Assembly: GCF_010731875.1 (NCBI RefSeq)
Contig: NZ_AP022595.1
Span: 620,001-684,000 of the forward strand
Length of the DNA: 64,000 bases
Origin: Mycolicibacterium sarraceniae
GTDB taxonomy: Bacteria > Actinomycetota > Actinomycetes > Mycobacteriales > Mycobacteriaceae
Reading direction: 5' to 3'
Part shown: positions 51,655 to 61,349 of the stretch, piece after piece
Layout: the number at the start of each line of letters is the position of its first letter
How positions within the stretch are numbered: position 1 is the stretch's first letter
Notes under the pieces: model-generated
Databases searched by the model: none
The model's input: the letters and a program-made list of their open reading frames with translations, nothing else
Told to the model about the DNA's origin: nothing
Program-made: the position numbers and the translations under genes

Positions 51655-51685
51655 ACGGTGCGCCACTACAAACGGTGCGCCACTA
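51655..51685. repeat. 14-bp direct repeat upstream of an lpqN-like gene
   Basis: ACGGTGCGCCACTA occurs at 51655-51668 and again at 51672-51685 (period 17), 20-50 bases before the ATG at 51705 and just before the AAGGAG. It could be a tandem regulator site or a slippage duplication. Confidence 0.85.
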
Positions 51686-51704
51686 TAGAAGGAGAACTCG
51701 TTCG

Positions 51705-52415
51705 ATGAACAAGATGACGGCCGCAGCGACGGCGGGGCTGGCCGCCGTTTCATTGAGTTTCGCGTTGGTGGGCTGTGGCTCGGACAGCAAGACCGACACC
51801 AAGGCGTCCACCTCGACTTCGACATCGACATCCACCGCGACTTCTACGTCGAAAAGCGCTGAGACATCCGCGAGCCCGTCACCGGCGGCCGGAACGAACC
51901 AGACGATTCAGGACTACCTGAAGACGAACAACATCCAGGAGACCCCCATCAAGCGCGGCGCTCCCGGCGCACCCAACATCGACCTCGCCATGCCGCCGGG
52001 CTGGTCGGATGCCGGCGGGCAGACACCGGATTGGGCGTACGCAGCCATCGTCTTGGACAACCCCCAGGACAAAGCCGACCCGCCGAGCATCATCGCGATC
52101 GTCTCTAAGCTGACCGGCAACGTCGATCCGAAGAAGATCCTCGAGTTGGCCCCGGGCGAATTGGCGAACCTGCCACAGTGGGTGCCGCTCGGTGATGCCA
52201 ACCAGAGCACGCTAAGCGGTTTCGACGCCGTTCAACTCCGCGGCAACTACGTCAAGGACGGTAAGAAGCGAATCATCGCCCAGAAGACGGTGGTGATTCC
52301 CGGCAAGGACGGCCTGTACGTCCTGCAGATGAACGCCGACGGACTGGATGGCCAGGAAGGCACGTTGATGGAGGCAACCAACATCATCGGCGAGAAGACG
52401 GCCATCACCCCCTGA
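51705..52415 (+). CDS. LpqN/LpqT-family lipoprotein
   Basis: 236 aa. Signal peptide with lipobox ALVGCG, a long Ser/Thr tract (about 33-60: runs of TSTSTS), then the LpqT-type domain: IQDYLKTNNIQETPIKRG, IDLAMPPGWSDAG, WAYAAIVLDNP, IIAIVSKLTGNVDPKKIL and YVLQMNADGLDGQEGTLMEA. Shares domain and architecture with the lpqT gene at 21622. AAGGAG lies 10 bases before the ATG. Glycosylation of the Thr tract by the Pmt pathway is possible but inferred. Confidence 0.9.
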   Translation: MNKMTAAATAGLAAVSLSFALVGCGSDSKTDTKASTSTSTSTSTATSTSKSAETSASPSPAAGTNQTIQDYLKTNNIQETPIKRGAPGAPNIDLAMPPGWSDAGGQTPDWAYAAIVLDNPQDKADPPSIIAIVSKLTGNVDPKKILELAPGELANLPQWVPLGDANQSTLSGFDAVQLRGNYVKDGKKRIIAQKTVVIPGKDGLYVLQMNADGLDGQEGTLMEATNIIGEKTAITP

Positions 52416-52487
52416 TTGGTGAATCGCGCGGCCGCCGGCGTCTGTATGCGCGCCGGCAGCCGCGTCCCGTTCTGCCGAGGAGGCTTC

Positions 52488-52559
52488 GTGACATCCGATC
52501 AACCCTTGCCGCCGGAAAACCTGAGATCCCTGAGATCTCGGCGGGCGCGCGGATGGTGA
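52488..52559 (+). CDS. Possible 23-residue leader peptide coupled to a membrane gene
   Basis: A strong Shine-Dalgarno (GAGGAGG) stands 4 bases before GTG 52488, opening a 23-codon frame (MTSDQPLPPENLRSLRSRRA then RGW) whose TGA overlaps the ATG of the next gene at 52553. The frame contains a CTGAGATC direct repeat. The membrane gene itself has no good ribosome site, so coupling is plausible; a frameshift in an originally longer membrane gene is the alternative. Confidence 0.35.
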   Translation: MTSDQPLPPENLRSLRSRRARGW

Positions 52560-52807
52560 AGTCGCTGAGCCCCCGCTCGGTGTGGGCGATGGCCGACCCG
52601 TATCCGGTGGTGGTCAAGTGGTTTGTGCAATTCTGCTTGATCATCGTCTACCCCGCCTGGGTAGTCGGGCTGCTGTTCGGGCTGGCGATCTACTACGCCG
52701 TCTACGGCGTGCTGTGGGTGCTGTGGGTGCTATTAGCCCCAATGCGGTTGTGGATGAAGAAGAATCGGCCCGACGAGTACGCGGCAAGCCAGAATAAACA
52801 GATCTGA
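52553..52807 (+). CDS. Small membrane protein of unknown function
   Basis: 84 aa with one long or two close hydrophobic helices (VKWFVQFCLIIVYPAWVVG and LAIYYAVYGVLWVLWVLL) and a basic C-terminus (RLWMKKNRPDEY). ATG 52553 overlaps the stop of the small upstream frame. I do not recognise the family. Confidence 0.6.
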   Translation: MVKSLSPRSVWAMADPYPVVVKWFVQFCLIIVYPAWVVGLLFGLAIYYAVYGVLWVLWVLLAPMRLWMKKNRPDEYAASQNKQI

Positions 52808-52895
52808 CGGGCTGAATTCGCTTCTCCGGATTGAAGTTATCCCCAGATTCGGGTACATCCACAGCTTGCTGGTGGGTGCGGTTTTTGTCGGTAGC

Positions 52896-52911
52896 TCGCA
52901 CTAGTGTTCGA
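52896..52911. promoter_or_regulatory. LexA (SOS) box before DUF222/HNH gene
   Basis: TCGCACTAGTGTTCGA differs by one base from the mycobacterial SOS box TCGAAC-4 bases-GTTCGA. It lies 4 bases before the ATG of a 13E12-type gene. Genes of this family are known LexA targets in mycobacteria, so damage induction is likely. Confidence 0.8.
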
Positions 52912-52914
52912 GAC

Positions 52915-54231
52915 ATGAGTTCGGTTCTGGCGGCGCTGGATGCGCTCGACACCGCAGTCGAACTTGTGAGTGCCGCTGACATCGAGGAGCTGGCCGCTCC
53001 GGAGCGGTTCGCGGTGTTGGAGCGGATGGAAACGGCTCAGCGTCGGCTGACGGCGGTGTCCCATGCCGGGGTGGCCCGGTTGGAGCGGTTTGAGGGCTGC
53101 CCACCTATACCGATCATGCTGGCCGACGTGCTGCGGATCAGCCGCAAGGAGGCCAACCGGCGGATCCGCAACGCTGAACAACTCGCGCCGCGGACCACGT
53201 TGACGGGGGAACTGTTGCCGCCGGTGCTGCCCAAGACTGCGACGGCGTGGCACGACGGACTACTTGATGGCGAGCACCTGCGGGTGATTCAGAAGTTCTT
53301 CCGTGATCTGCCCGACCATGTCCCGCCAGTCGAGGTCGAGAAGGCCGAGCAGTCCTTAGCCCAGCATGCGGTGAATTTGCGCCCGGATCAGCTGGAGAAA
53401 CTCGCCCACCGGCTCGCACTGCATCTCAATCCCGATGGCACGTTTTCCGATGAGGACCGCGCCCGCAAACGCGGCTTCCTCTGGTGTGGGGGTCAACAGG
53501 TCGACGGGATGAGCGTCGGCCGGCTGGTCGCCGACCCCGAACTACGATCCATGCTGGATGCCTGGTTCGCCAAATTCGCCGCCCCCGGCATGTGCAACCC
53601 CGCCGACCAAACCCCCACCACCACCCCGACCGAAGACGTCGCCCAACGAGATGGGCGTAGTCACGGTCAACGCCAGCACGACGCCTTGACAGCCTTGGTA
53701 CGCGGGCAACTCGGCGATCCGAAACTAGGCCAGCACAACGGGTTACCCGTCACGGTCATCGTGACCGCCACCCTGCAGGATCTCCAAGCCAAGACCGGCC
53801 ACGCCGTCACCGCCAGCGGAACACTGCTCCCCGTCCCCGACGTCATCCGCATGGCCACCCACGCCTACCACTACCTAGCGCTGTTCAACGGCGTGAACGG
53901 ACAACCGTTGTGGCTGGGCCGCACCAAACGCATCGCCTCACCGGATCAGCGAATCATGCTCTACGCCAAGGACCGTGGTTGCACCCGCCCGGGCTGCGAT
54001 GCACCCGGCTATCGCTGCGAAGTCCACCACGTCGACGAATGGGCCAAAGGCGGGCTGACCAACATCGACACACTCACCCTGGCCTGCCCACCCGATCACC
54101 GACTCCTCGAACAAGGCTGGAAAACCCGAAAACTCGCCAACGGCGACACCGAATGGATACCACCACCCCAGCTAACACTGACAGCCGGCACCAACGACTT
54201 CCACCACCCAGAACGACTACTCAACGACTAA
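52915..54231 (+). CDS. 13E12-repeat-family protein, DUF222 plus HNH endonuclease domain
   Basis: 438 aa. The N-terminal DUF222 domain covers about 30-280 (RRLTAVSHAGVARLERFE, LRISRKEANRRIRNAEQL, PDQLEKLAHRLALHLNPDG). The C-terminal HNH nuclease domain (about 345-410) has DRGCTRPGCDAPGYRCEVHHVDEW-type ligands (CTRPGCD, CEVHHVDEW) and ACPPDHRLLEQG. ATG right behind the LexA box. Such genes are multi-copy in mycobacteria; role unknown. The stop overlaps the convergent aroE-like gene. Confidence 0.93.
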   Translation: MSSVLAALDALDTAVELVSAADIEELAAPERFAVLERMETAQRRLTAVSHAGVARLERFEGCPPIPIMLADVLRISRKEANRRIRNAEQLAPRTTLTGELLPPVLPKTATAWHDGLLDGEHLRVIQKFFRDLPDHVPPVEVEKAEQSLAQHAVNLRPDQLEKLAHRLALHLNPDGTFSDEDRARKRGFLWCGGQQVDGMSVGRLVADPELRSMLDAWFAKFAAPGMCNPADQTPTTTPTEDVAQRDGRSHGQRQHDALTALVRGQLGDPKLGQHNGLPVTVIVTATLQDLQAKTGHAVTASGTLLPVPDVIRMATHAYHYLALFNGVNGQPLWLGRTKRIASPDQRIMLYAKDRGCTRPGCDAPGYRCEVHHVDEWAKGGLTNIDTLTLACPPDHRLLEQGWKTRKLANGDTEWIPPPQLTLTAGTNDFHHPERLLND

Positions 54232-55049
54232 TCCCGCGAGAACGCCGAGGCGTCGGCCACCTGCTGCACGCTCGGCCGCACCCCGGTGTAGCGCTCGAAT
54301 TGTTCGGCCGCCTGCAGGGCGATTACTTCCGCGCCGGTGATCACCCGTTTACCGGCGGCACGGGCGGCGACGATCAACGGCGTCTCCGACGGCACCGCGA
54401 CCACGTCGAAAACCGCATGCGCAGCAGCGATCACGTCGTCACCATAAGCCTTTTCATGCTCCTCAGGTCCGTCGGCCATCCCGAGCGGCGTCACGTTGAC
54501 GATCACCGGCGCACGAAGATCGCCCACCTCACTGCGCCATGCGTAGCCCAGACGCTCTGCGAGGTCGAGCCCACTGTCGGTGTTGCGTGCCACGATCGTG
54601 CCGTTACCGAATCCGCTGTCCCGAAACGCCGTTGCCACCGCACTCGCCATTCCACCGCTACCGCGGATCACCACCGCCGCCTGCGGATCCAACCCGTGCT
54701 CGGCGATCAGCCGTTGCACGGCAGTGTAATCGGTGTTGGCCGCGGTCAGCTCACCGTGGTCGTTTACGATCGTGTTGACGGCGTTGATCGCGCGCGCCGA
54801 CTTCTCGACATGGTCCACCAGTGTCAGGACATCCTGTTTGAACGGCATCGACACCGAACACCCGCGAATGCCCAACGCTCGCACTCCGCTCATCGCGGCG
54901 GCGATATCGGTTGTGGTGAAAGCCTTGTAGAGGAAATCCAGGCCGAGCTGCTCATAGAGGTAGTTGTGGAAACGGGTACCGATATTGCTGGGCCTGGCGG
55001 CCAGCGATATGCACACCTTGGTGTCTTTGTTGAGCGCGGGCCTGGCCAT
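54228..55049 (-). CDS. Shikimate dehydrogenase-like (AroE/YdiB family) protein
   Basis: 273 aa. Family blocks: CSVSMPFKQDVL (catalytic Lys), AINAVNTIV (Asn), NTDYTAVQRL (Asp), the NADP loop VVIRGSGGMASAVA and NVTPLGMADG. The N-terminal substrate loop reads AARPSNIGTRFHN, without the Ser-x-Ser of true AroE, so another hydroxy-acid substrate is likely. Starts 1 base after the stop of pat, so the two are probably co-translated. Confidence 0.85.
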   Translation of the reverse strand: MARPALNKDTKVCISLAARPSNIGTRFHNYLYEQLGLDFLYKAFTTTDIAAAMSGVRALGIRGCSVSMPFKQDVLTLVDHVEKSARAINAVNTIVNDHGELTAANTDYTAVQRLIAEHGLDPQAAVVIRGSGGMASAVATAFRDSGFGNGTIVARNTDSGLDLAERLGYAWRSEVGDLRAPVIVNVTPLGMADGPEEHEKAYGDDVIAAAHAVFDVVAVPSETPLIVAARAAGKRVITGAEVIALQAAEQFERYTGVRPSVQQVADASAFSRD

Positions 55050-55050
55050 C

Positions 55051-56166
<1,116 letters not shown>

Positions 56167-56192
56167 TCAGTCAACCGTTGACGACACAACTG

Positions 56193-56824
56193 CTAGAGAT
56201 GCTTGGACCGGTTGACGAACCTGCCGGCACGCGGTGAAAACAGCCAGCCACCAACGGCTTTCGTTCCCCCGTCGACCGCGATGTTATGTCCGGTGACGAA
56301 TCCGGACAACTCGGAGGCCAGGAACAGCGCAACCCGCGCCTGATCCTGAGGCCAGCCGGCCCGACCCACTGGCACCCAGGACTGCCACAGGTGCTCGGCA
56401 TCCTCGTGACCGGTGAGGTAGTCCACCTGCGGGGTCTGGGTGAGATCCGTTTCGATGCCGTTGACCCGGATGCCGTGCCGCCCCAGGTCCACGGCCAGGC
56501 ACGTCGTGAAATGCGCGACCGCGGCTTTCATGGCGCCGTAGACCGGGTCACGCGGAAAGCCGCGCATGCCTTCCACGGAGTGGACGTTGACGATGTTGCC
56601 GCTGCCCGCCCTGATCATCGCCGGGACGAACGCCCGGGTGACCGCGAAGACGTGGCGAAGATTGATGTCGCATATCCGCTGCCAACTCTGCGGCGTCGAT
56701 TCCTCAACGCCACCATCGGGCGGTAGTCCCCGATATTGTTGACCACGACGTCCACCCGGCCGTAGTGGCCCATGACCACGTCGGACCGACGGGCGACATC
56801 GACATCGAGGGGGCCGTTGGTCAT
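56193..56824 (-). pseudogene. SDR-family oxidoreductase remnant (N-terminal truncation, frameshift)
   Basis: The C-terminal three quarters is a clean SDR: ESTPQSWQRICDINLRHVFA, GNIVNVHSVEGMRG, catalytic DPVYGAMKAAVAHFTT, and ASELSGFVTGHNIAVDGG. The N-terminal part (GRVDVVVNNIGDYRP) is in a different frame, shifted near 56715, and the cofactor-binding GxxxGxG segment is absent. So the gene is non-functional. Confidence 0.75.
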
Positions 56825-56844
56825 AGCGGCGCAGCCTACGCCGG

Positions 56845-57861
56845 TCAGTACGCCAGCAGATTGACAATCTTGGTGAATCCACCGGGGAGCGCCGCCGCCG
56901 CCGGCATGATCCGCGACCGTGTCGGACCGAACTCGACGGCCCGCAGCAGCCCGGCCGTCAGCAGCCGGTAGCGCCGTGACATCTGCCGCCACTGCCTGTC
57001 GTAGTCACCCGGCCGACCGGCCAGAACACATCTCACCAATAGCTCGGCACCGCCGAAGGCGATACCCAGCCCCTCACCCGTCAGCGCGTCGACGTAGCCG
57101 GCGGCATCACCCACCAGCATGACCCGCCCTGCGGTGCGGTTCGCCACCCGCTGCCGCAGTGGGCCTGCGGCCCGTTCGGGTCCGTGCGGATGCCCGTTGA
57201 CGCGTTCACTGAGGGCACCGAATTCGGCGAGGCGGCTCTCAAATGAACCCTGCCGTCCGGTCAGGATCGCAATGCCGACGCAATCGTCGGCCACGGGTGT
57301 GACATAGGCCTCGGCACTATCGCCCCAGTAGACCTCGACCCGCTCACTCCAGGGTGCGGTGTGAATGTGGCGGCGCAGCCCCCACCGGCGCGACCCTCGG
57401 CTGGGCAGGGCCAGGCCGAGCGACCGGCGAATGGGTGAGTGCAAACCGTCGGCGGCAGCCAGGTAGCGCGCCCGAAATCCGGCGCATTCAACCGAATCCG
57501 AGTCCTGACTGATCGATCCGACATGGGCGGTGACCAAGTCGACACCCGCCGCCGACGCCGCATCGGTCAACACGCTGTGCAGTGCCGTGCGGCGCACGCC
57601 CAGACCCGCGTCGGCGCGGAACGGCGCATCCACGCGGCGCCTCGAATCGAGGTAGGTTATTCCACGAAAGGGCTTGCCGGGCGGGGTGATTCCGAGTGCC
57701 TCCAGTTGCCGCACGGTATAAGGCATCATGCCCTCGCCGCAGGCCTTGTCGACCGGCGGGCGACGCCGCTCGACGACGGTCACCGACAGTCCGGCCCGCG
57801 CGGCGTGCAGCGCGGTGACCAGGCCGGCCGGCCCACCGCCCGCGACCAGGAGATCGATCAC
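56845..57861 (-). CDS. FAD-dependent oxidoreductase, geranylgeranyl-reductase type
   Basis: 338 aa flavoprotein. FAD-binding DLLVAGGGPAGLVTALHAA and ERRRPPVDKACGEGMMP at the N-terminus, and VMLVGDAAGYVDALTGEGLG in the middle, as in geranylgeranyl reductases and PHBH-type monooxygenases. GTG 57861 overlaps the upstream ICMT-like gene by 4 bases. Together with that gene and the dead type III PKS this is the tailoring part of a polyketide-quinone-type cluster known in other mycobacteria. Confidence 0.9.
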   Translation of the reverse strand: MIDLLVAGGGPAGLVTALHAARAGLSVTVVERRRPPVDKACGEGMMPYTVRQLEALGITPPGKPFRGITYLDSRRRVDAPFRADAGLGVRRTALHSVLTDAASAAGVDLVTAHVGSISQDSDSVECAGFRARYLAAADGLHSPIRRSLGLALPSRGSRRWGLRRHIHTAPWSERVEVYWGDSAEAYVTPVADDCVGIAILTGRQGSFESRLAEFGALSERVNGHPHGPERAAGPLRQRVANRTAGRVMLVGDAAGYVDALTGEGLGIAFGGAELLVRCVLAGRPGDYDRQWRQMSRRYRLLTAGLLRAVEFGPTRSRIMPAAAALPGGFTKIVNLLAY

Positions 57862-58367
57862 GACAGGCTTGCCAGGGCCGCGTTTTCGGTGCGGATGCGG
57901 GTCCGCAACAGCGCTGCGTTGAGCACGGTGAAGACCAGTGCGGTGATCCACCCGGTGTGGACCAGTGGCAGTGCGATGCCCTCGGCGATAACGGCAACGT
58001 AGTTCGGGTGGCTGAAGAAACGGTACGGTCCGCCGACCACCCGCGACGCGCCGGGGATGACGACCACCCGGGTGTTCCACTGCGGCCCCAGTGTGGTGAT
58101 GCACCACCACCGCAAGCCTTGCGCCGCAATCACTATCGCTACCATCGGCCAGCCGAGTGCGGGCAGGAATGGCCGGTGCAGCCCGATGACTTCGACCAGC
58201 GCACTGATCAGGAATCCGGTGTGCAGGACCACCATCACCGGATAGTGCTTCGCACCGAACTCGATACCGCCCTGCGTTTTGCTCCACGCGAGATTGCGCC
58301 GGGCGACCACCAGTTCAGCGACCCGCTCCAGCGCGACAGCGGCGACGAGTAGTACGTACCAGGTCAT
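57858..58367 (-). CDS. Isoprenylcysteine carboxyl methyltransferase (ICMT)-like membrane protein
   Basis: 169 aa integral membrane methyltransferase-like protein: LERVAELVVARRNLAWSK, EFGAKHYPVMVVLHTGFL, TLGPQWNTRVVVIPGA and PYRFFSHPNYVAVIAEG (SAM-binding end of the family). In type III PKS clusters such proteins methylate the alkyl-quinone/resorcinol product; that role is inferred. Its ATG directly abuts the PKS remnant (same last base). Confidence 0.88.
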   Translation of the reverse strand: MTWYVLLVAAVALERVAELVVARRNLAWSKTQGGIEFGAKHYPVMVVLHTGFLISALVEVIGLHRPFLPALGWPMVAIVIAAQGLRWWCITTLGPQWNTRVVVIPGASRVVGGPYRFFSHPNYVAVIAEGIALPLVHTGWITALVFTVLNAALLRTRIRTENAALASLS

Positions 58368-59279
58368 CAGTGCCAGCGCAGCAACACCAGTTCCGAGCAG
58401 AACCCCGGCCCCATGGCCATCATCACACTGGGGCCTGCTGCCGGACGCTTGGCGATGGTGTCACGCAACACGTGCAGTACCGACGACGAGGAGATGTTGC
58501 CGATAGCGGCCAGTGATCGCCAGGTCAGTTCGAGCGCCTCTTCAGGCAATTCGAGGCTGCGCACGATTGCTTCGATGATCTTCGGGCCGCCAGGGTGGCA
58601 GACCCACGTGCCGATATCGTCGAGCTTCAGGTCATGTGCGCCAAGGAATTCGGTGACGTCGGCAGGCAGGTAACGCTCGATCACCGCAGGCAGATCGGCA
58701 GAGAGCACCAGCGCCAAACCTGATGAGCCGACGTCCCATCCCATGGTGCGCAACGAATCTGGATACAAATGACTGCGTGAGTCGATGACATCGGGGCCAC
58801 CGGCGTTGATCTTCTGCGCACGGCGCTCACCGACTGCGACGACGGCCGCGGCGCCGTCTGCGAACAGCGCGCATCGGCACGCGCCGCACGTCGGGGCGCA
58901 TCCCCAGCTGTCCAGCGATCCTTGCCTCGATCGACGGCGCCGCGACACCCGTCACTGTGGTCGAAATGAACAGGTCGACGTCCTGAGGTGTCAGACCGGC
59001 TTCCTCGAGCGCACCGGTGACTGCGGCGGAGCCCAACTCGACCGCATTCTCGATGAACAGATCGTTCGCCTCGCCGAAGTCTTTCAGCGCGGGATATTGG
59101 TCCAGCGGCAGGACGAAGTGTCGATTGTCGACCTTGGCACTGCGATGCAGGCTGCGAAGGATCTCCTCGTACTCTCCGTACCCGTCGACCGCCAAGAAGG
59201 CTTCGGTGATTTCGGCCTGACTGAAGCGGTGCGGCGGCAATTCGCCACGCACACCGGCGATAACACTGATTGGACACAT
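58367..59279 (-). pseudogene. Type III polyketide synthase, broken: catalytic Cys region deleted
   Basis: The N-terminal frame from ATG 59279 holds the thiolase-fold start ([60 protein letters not shown]). The C-terminal frame resumes at [14 protein letters not shown] and includes HPGGPKIIEA (catalytic His) and GNISSSSVLHVL (catalytic Asn). The segment with the nucleophile Cys (GCVAGA-type), about 60-70 residues, is deleted near 58870 and the frames do not match. Confidence 0.85.
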
Positions 59280-59345
59280 GCCTTGATCACGAGCAGCGAC
59301 ACCCACTGGTTCACCCACCTTCGCGACAGCCCCCGCATCTCCCCG

Positions 59346-59562
59346 TCACCCAGTATGCCGCGCCGGACCGCCTTCGCGGATGCCTACCCTGTGGTGCATC
59401 CGCACCACTGTCGCGTCGGCGAGCGCCGCTAGCGCCAGACCGAGCCCGAACATCCGCATGAAGGACACATGCGCCGCGATCAGTGCGGCGGCAGTGATCA
59501 CCCGGCCGATGTGGGCCACCCCCTGATCCGCGACACCAGGAACACTTCGTAGTCCATCGAAG
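59346..59562 (-). pseudogene. MmpL/RND C-terminal remnant
   Basis: A frame near 59524-59562 gives SMDYEVFLVSRIR (the MMPL-family helix 4/5 signature). A shifted frame then gives GRVITAAALIA and FMRMFGLGLALAALADATVVRM, the last helices of an MMPL permease, ending at TGA 59346. Everything upstream is missing, so this is a fragment only. Confidence 0.7.
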
Positions 59563-59772
59563 TGTGGTCCAGCCTAGGGTGCCGACCGGGACCGACAGGC
59601 CGGCATCCAACGTCGCTTTGCCAAGCAGCAGCCAGCCGCACGCGTACAGCACGTCGAGAACAACTACCACCACGCCATGTGCCCGCCACCAGATGATCCC
59701 CGAAGGCGACCACCGCGCAAAGGGGGCCAGCACTTGAAGTGAGGCGACGATGACGAGCGTGGTGGGTGCCAA
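59563..59772 (-). pseudogene. Membrane-protein fragment, NnrU/methyltransferase-like
   Basis: A hydrophobic stretch with family-like blocks LVIVASLQVLAPFARWSPSG and VLDVLYACGWLLLGKATLDAG runs into the MMPL remnant, where the frame is lost. It resembles the membrane core of NnrU/isoprenylcysteine-methyltransferase proteins, but the match is weak. The remaining gap to 59970 shows no supportable gene. Confidence 0.4.
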
Positions 59773-59970
59773 CGTCGGGCCGATACCGCGCGGCGCGAGC
59801 GGGTTCCACTACCGCCCTGCCCCCGCCAGTGAGCAAGCCGACCCAGTGACCCGGCGGCCGGATTCTGGTAGCGGTTGGCCACGGGATCCTGTGCCACACC
59901 GCGTTCGCGTTGGGTGTCGGCGCGATGAACTGGTGCTCGAATCCCGGTACCTAGGCTGACACGTCTCGGG

Positions 59971-61158
59971 TCAGGCGGCGGCTTTACTCGCGCTTGCCCG
60001 CCGGTTCGAAGCGGCGCCCTTCTTGGCTTCCCCATCTGCCTTACCGGCTGTCTGACCCGAGCCGTTGTGGTCGGAGGCCGCCTGCGATGAGCCCGCCCGG
60101 AGCTTGGCACCGGCCTTTGCCTTGCTACCGCTGGTCAGATCCGTCGCGCCGGTCGAGGTTTCACTGGTCGCCGCTACCGCCGCGATCGAGTTAGCCACAG
60201 TGGCAGCGGGTTTGGCCGCCGCGCCGCCGGGGAGCACACCACGGATCGCCCGCGCGATGTCGGTGACCGAATCTCTGACGAAGTCGACGCCGGCCTTGGC
60301 CACGCTCACCACACCGTCGCGGATGGCGGCCACGATCTTGGTGACATCGCGGGACTTGACGGCTTGTACGACGTTGTAGACCGCGGTCTGCGGGGCGACG
60401 ACCAGGTTGCGGAGATTGACGAACAGCTGGCCGCCGAGCGACGGATTCTGGCTGACCGCAACACCATCCCAGCTCCGCAGCATCCACCCGTCGTTCGGAT
60501 TACCGGTCACGACCACGACGGCCGTGTTACCCAGCGGGTGGGTGAGCATCAGCAGGATGTCCGGATTGTCGACGTTCATCATCGTCCAGGCCATGATCGT
60601 CGCGCCGTGCGAGAAGAGCACTGGCTTGGTGTCGCCGTTCGCGATGACGTCATCGATCACGCCGTTGACCCGCGCCTCGAACCCGTTGCCGCTCTCACCG
60701 CCGGGGATGGGCAGGCTGCGCAGCCCGAGGGTCCAGGCCACCGGGATCAGGAAGTAGCCGATGCGGCCCAGGCCGCTGTCGATGGGCGAACCCTCGAAGA
60801 TGCCCGCGCTGATCTCGTGGATACCGGCCTTCTCGTACACCGGAAGGTTCGGAAGCAGGGCTTCCAGCGGGGCGGCGGTCTGCTGGGTGCGGATCATGTT
60901 CGAGGTGTAAATGCTGTCGTAGCCGCCATTTTTGAGCTGCTGCGCGATGTCGATGGCCTGCTGTTCGCCCAGGGCGGTCAGGTTGGGCCCGGGCACCTTC
61001 GTGTCGATGCCGGCACCGGCGATATTGCCGTAGGACTCGCCGTGGCGCACCCAGGTGAGGGTGATCGAATCGGCAGCCCAGGCGGGCAGCGCCGACACCA
61101 GGAACAACGCGACAGCAGAAACGACCGTGGCAAGAGCTTTCAGCGCGCGATATCGCAT
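59971..61158 (-). CDS. Secreted histidine-phosphatase-superfamily protein
   Basis: 395 aa. Sec signal peptide with cleavage after ALPAWA. The phosphatase domain (about 30-250) has the RHG motif TWVRHGESYGN, a second His in LFSHGATIMAWT, and TSNMIRTQQTAAPLEALL. After a linker the last 80 or so residues are Ala/Ser/Lys-rich with no fold. Phosphoester substrate unknown. Confidence 0.9.
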   Translation of the reverse strand: MRYRALKALATVVSAVALFLVSALPAWAADSITLTWVRHGESYGNIAGAGIDTKVPGPNLTALGEQQAIDIAQQLKNGGYDSIYTSNMIRTQQTAAPLEALLPNLPVYEKAGIHEISAGIFEGSPIDSGLGRIGYFLIPVAWTLGLRSLPIPGGESGNGFEARVNGVIDDVIANGDTKPVLFSHGATIMAWTMMNVDNPDILLMLTHPLGNTAVVVVTGNPNDGWMLRSWDGVAVSQNPSLGGQLFVNLRNLVVAPQTAVYNVVQAVKSRDVTKIVAAIRDGVVSVAKAGVDFVRDSVTDIARAIRGVLPGGAAAKPAATVANSIAAVAATSETSTGATDLTSGSKAKAGAKLRAGSSQAASDHNGSGQTAGKADGEAKKGAASNRRASASKAAA

Positions 61159-61349
61159 GCAAACTCCATCTGAACGACGCCGTGAAGGTGGAACACCGCC
61201 AAAGGCTACCGGCTGTGCGCCCGGTCACAGCACAGAATCGCAAATCTGTCCACAAACGACCTGGCCATGGTCTCAAGAAACTAACGATCTCGTGGATTCT
61301 CGGCATCGGCGGCCGCCGACCCCTACCGACCGTGGTGTCGTAGAAGGCA

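Noticed and set aside
52838..52858. DnaA-box-like TTATCCCCA and a possible replication origin
   Set aside because: Only an isolated partial match, no cluster and no dnaA/dnaN neighbours.
58860..58880. Programmed frameshift in the type III PKS
   Set aside because: No slippery site, and the catalytic Cys segment is missing, so a frameshift would not restore function.
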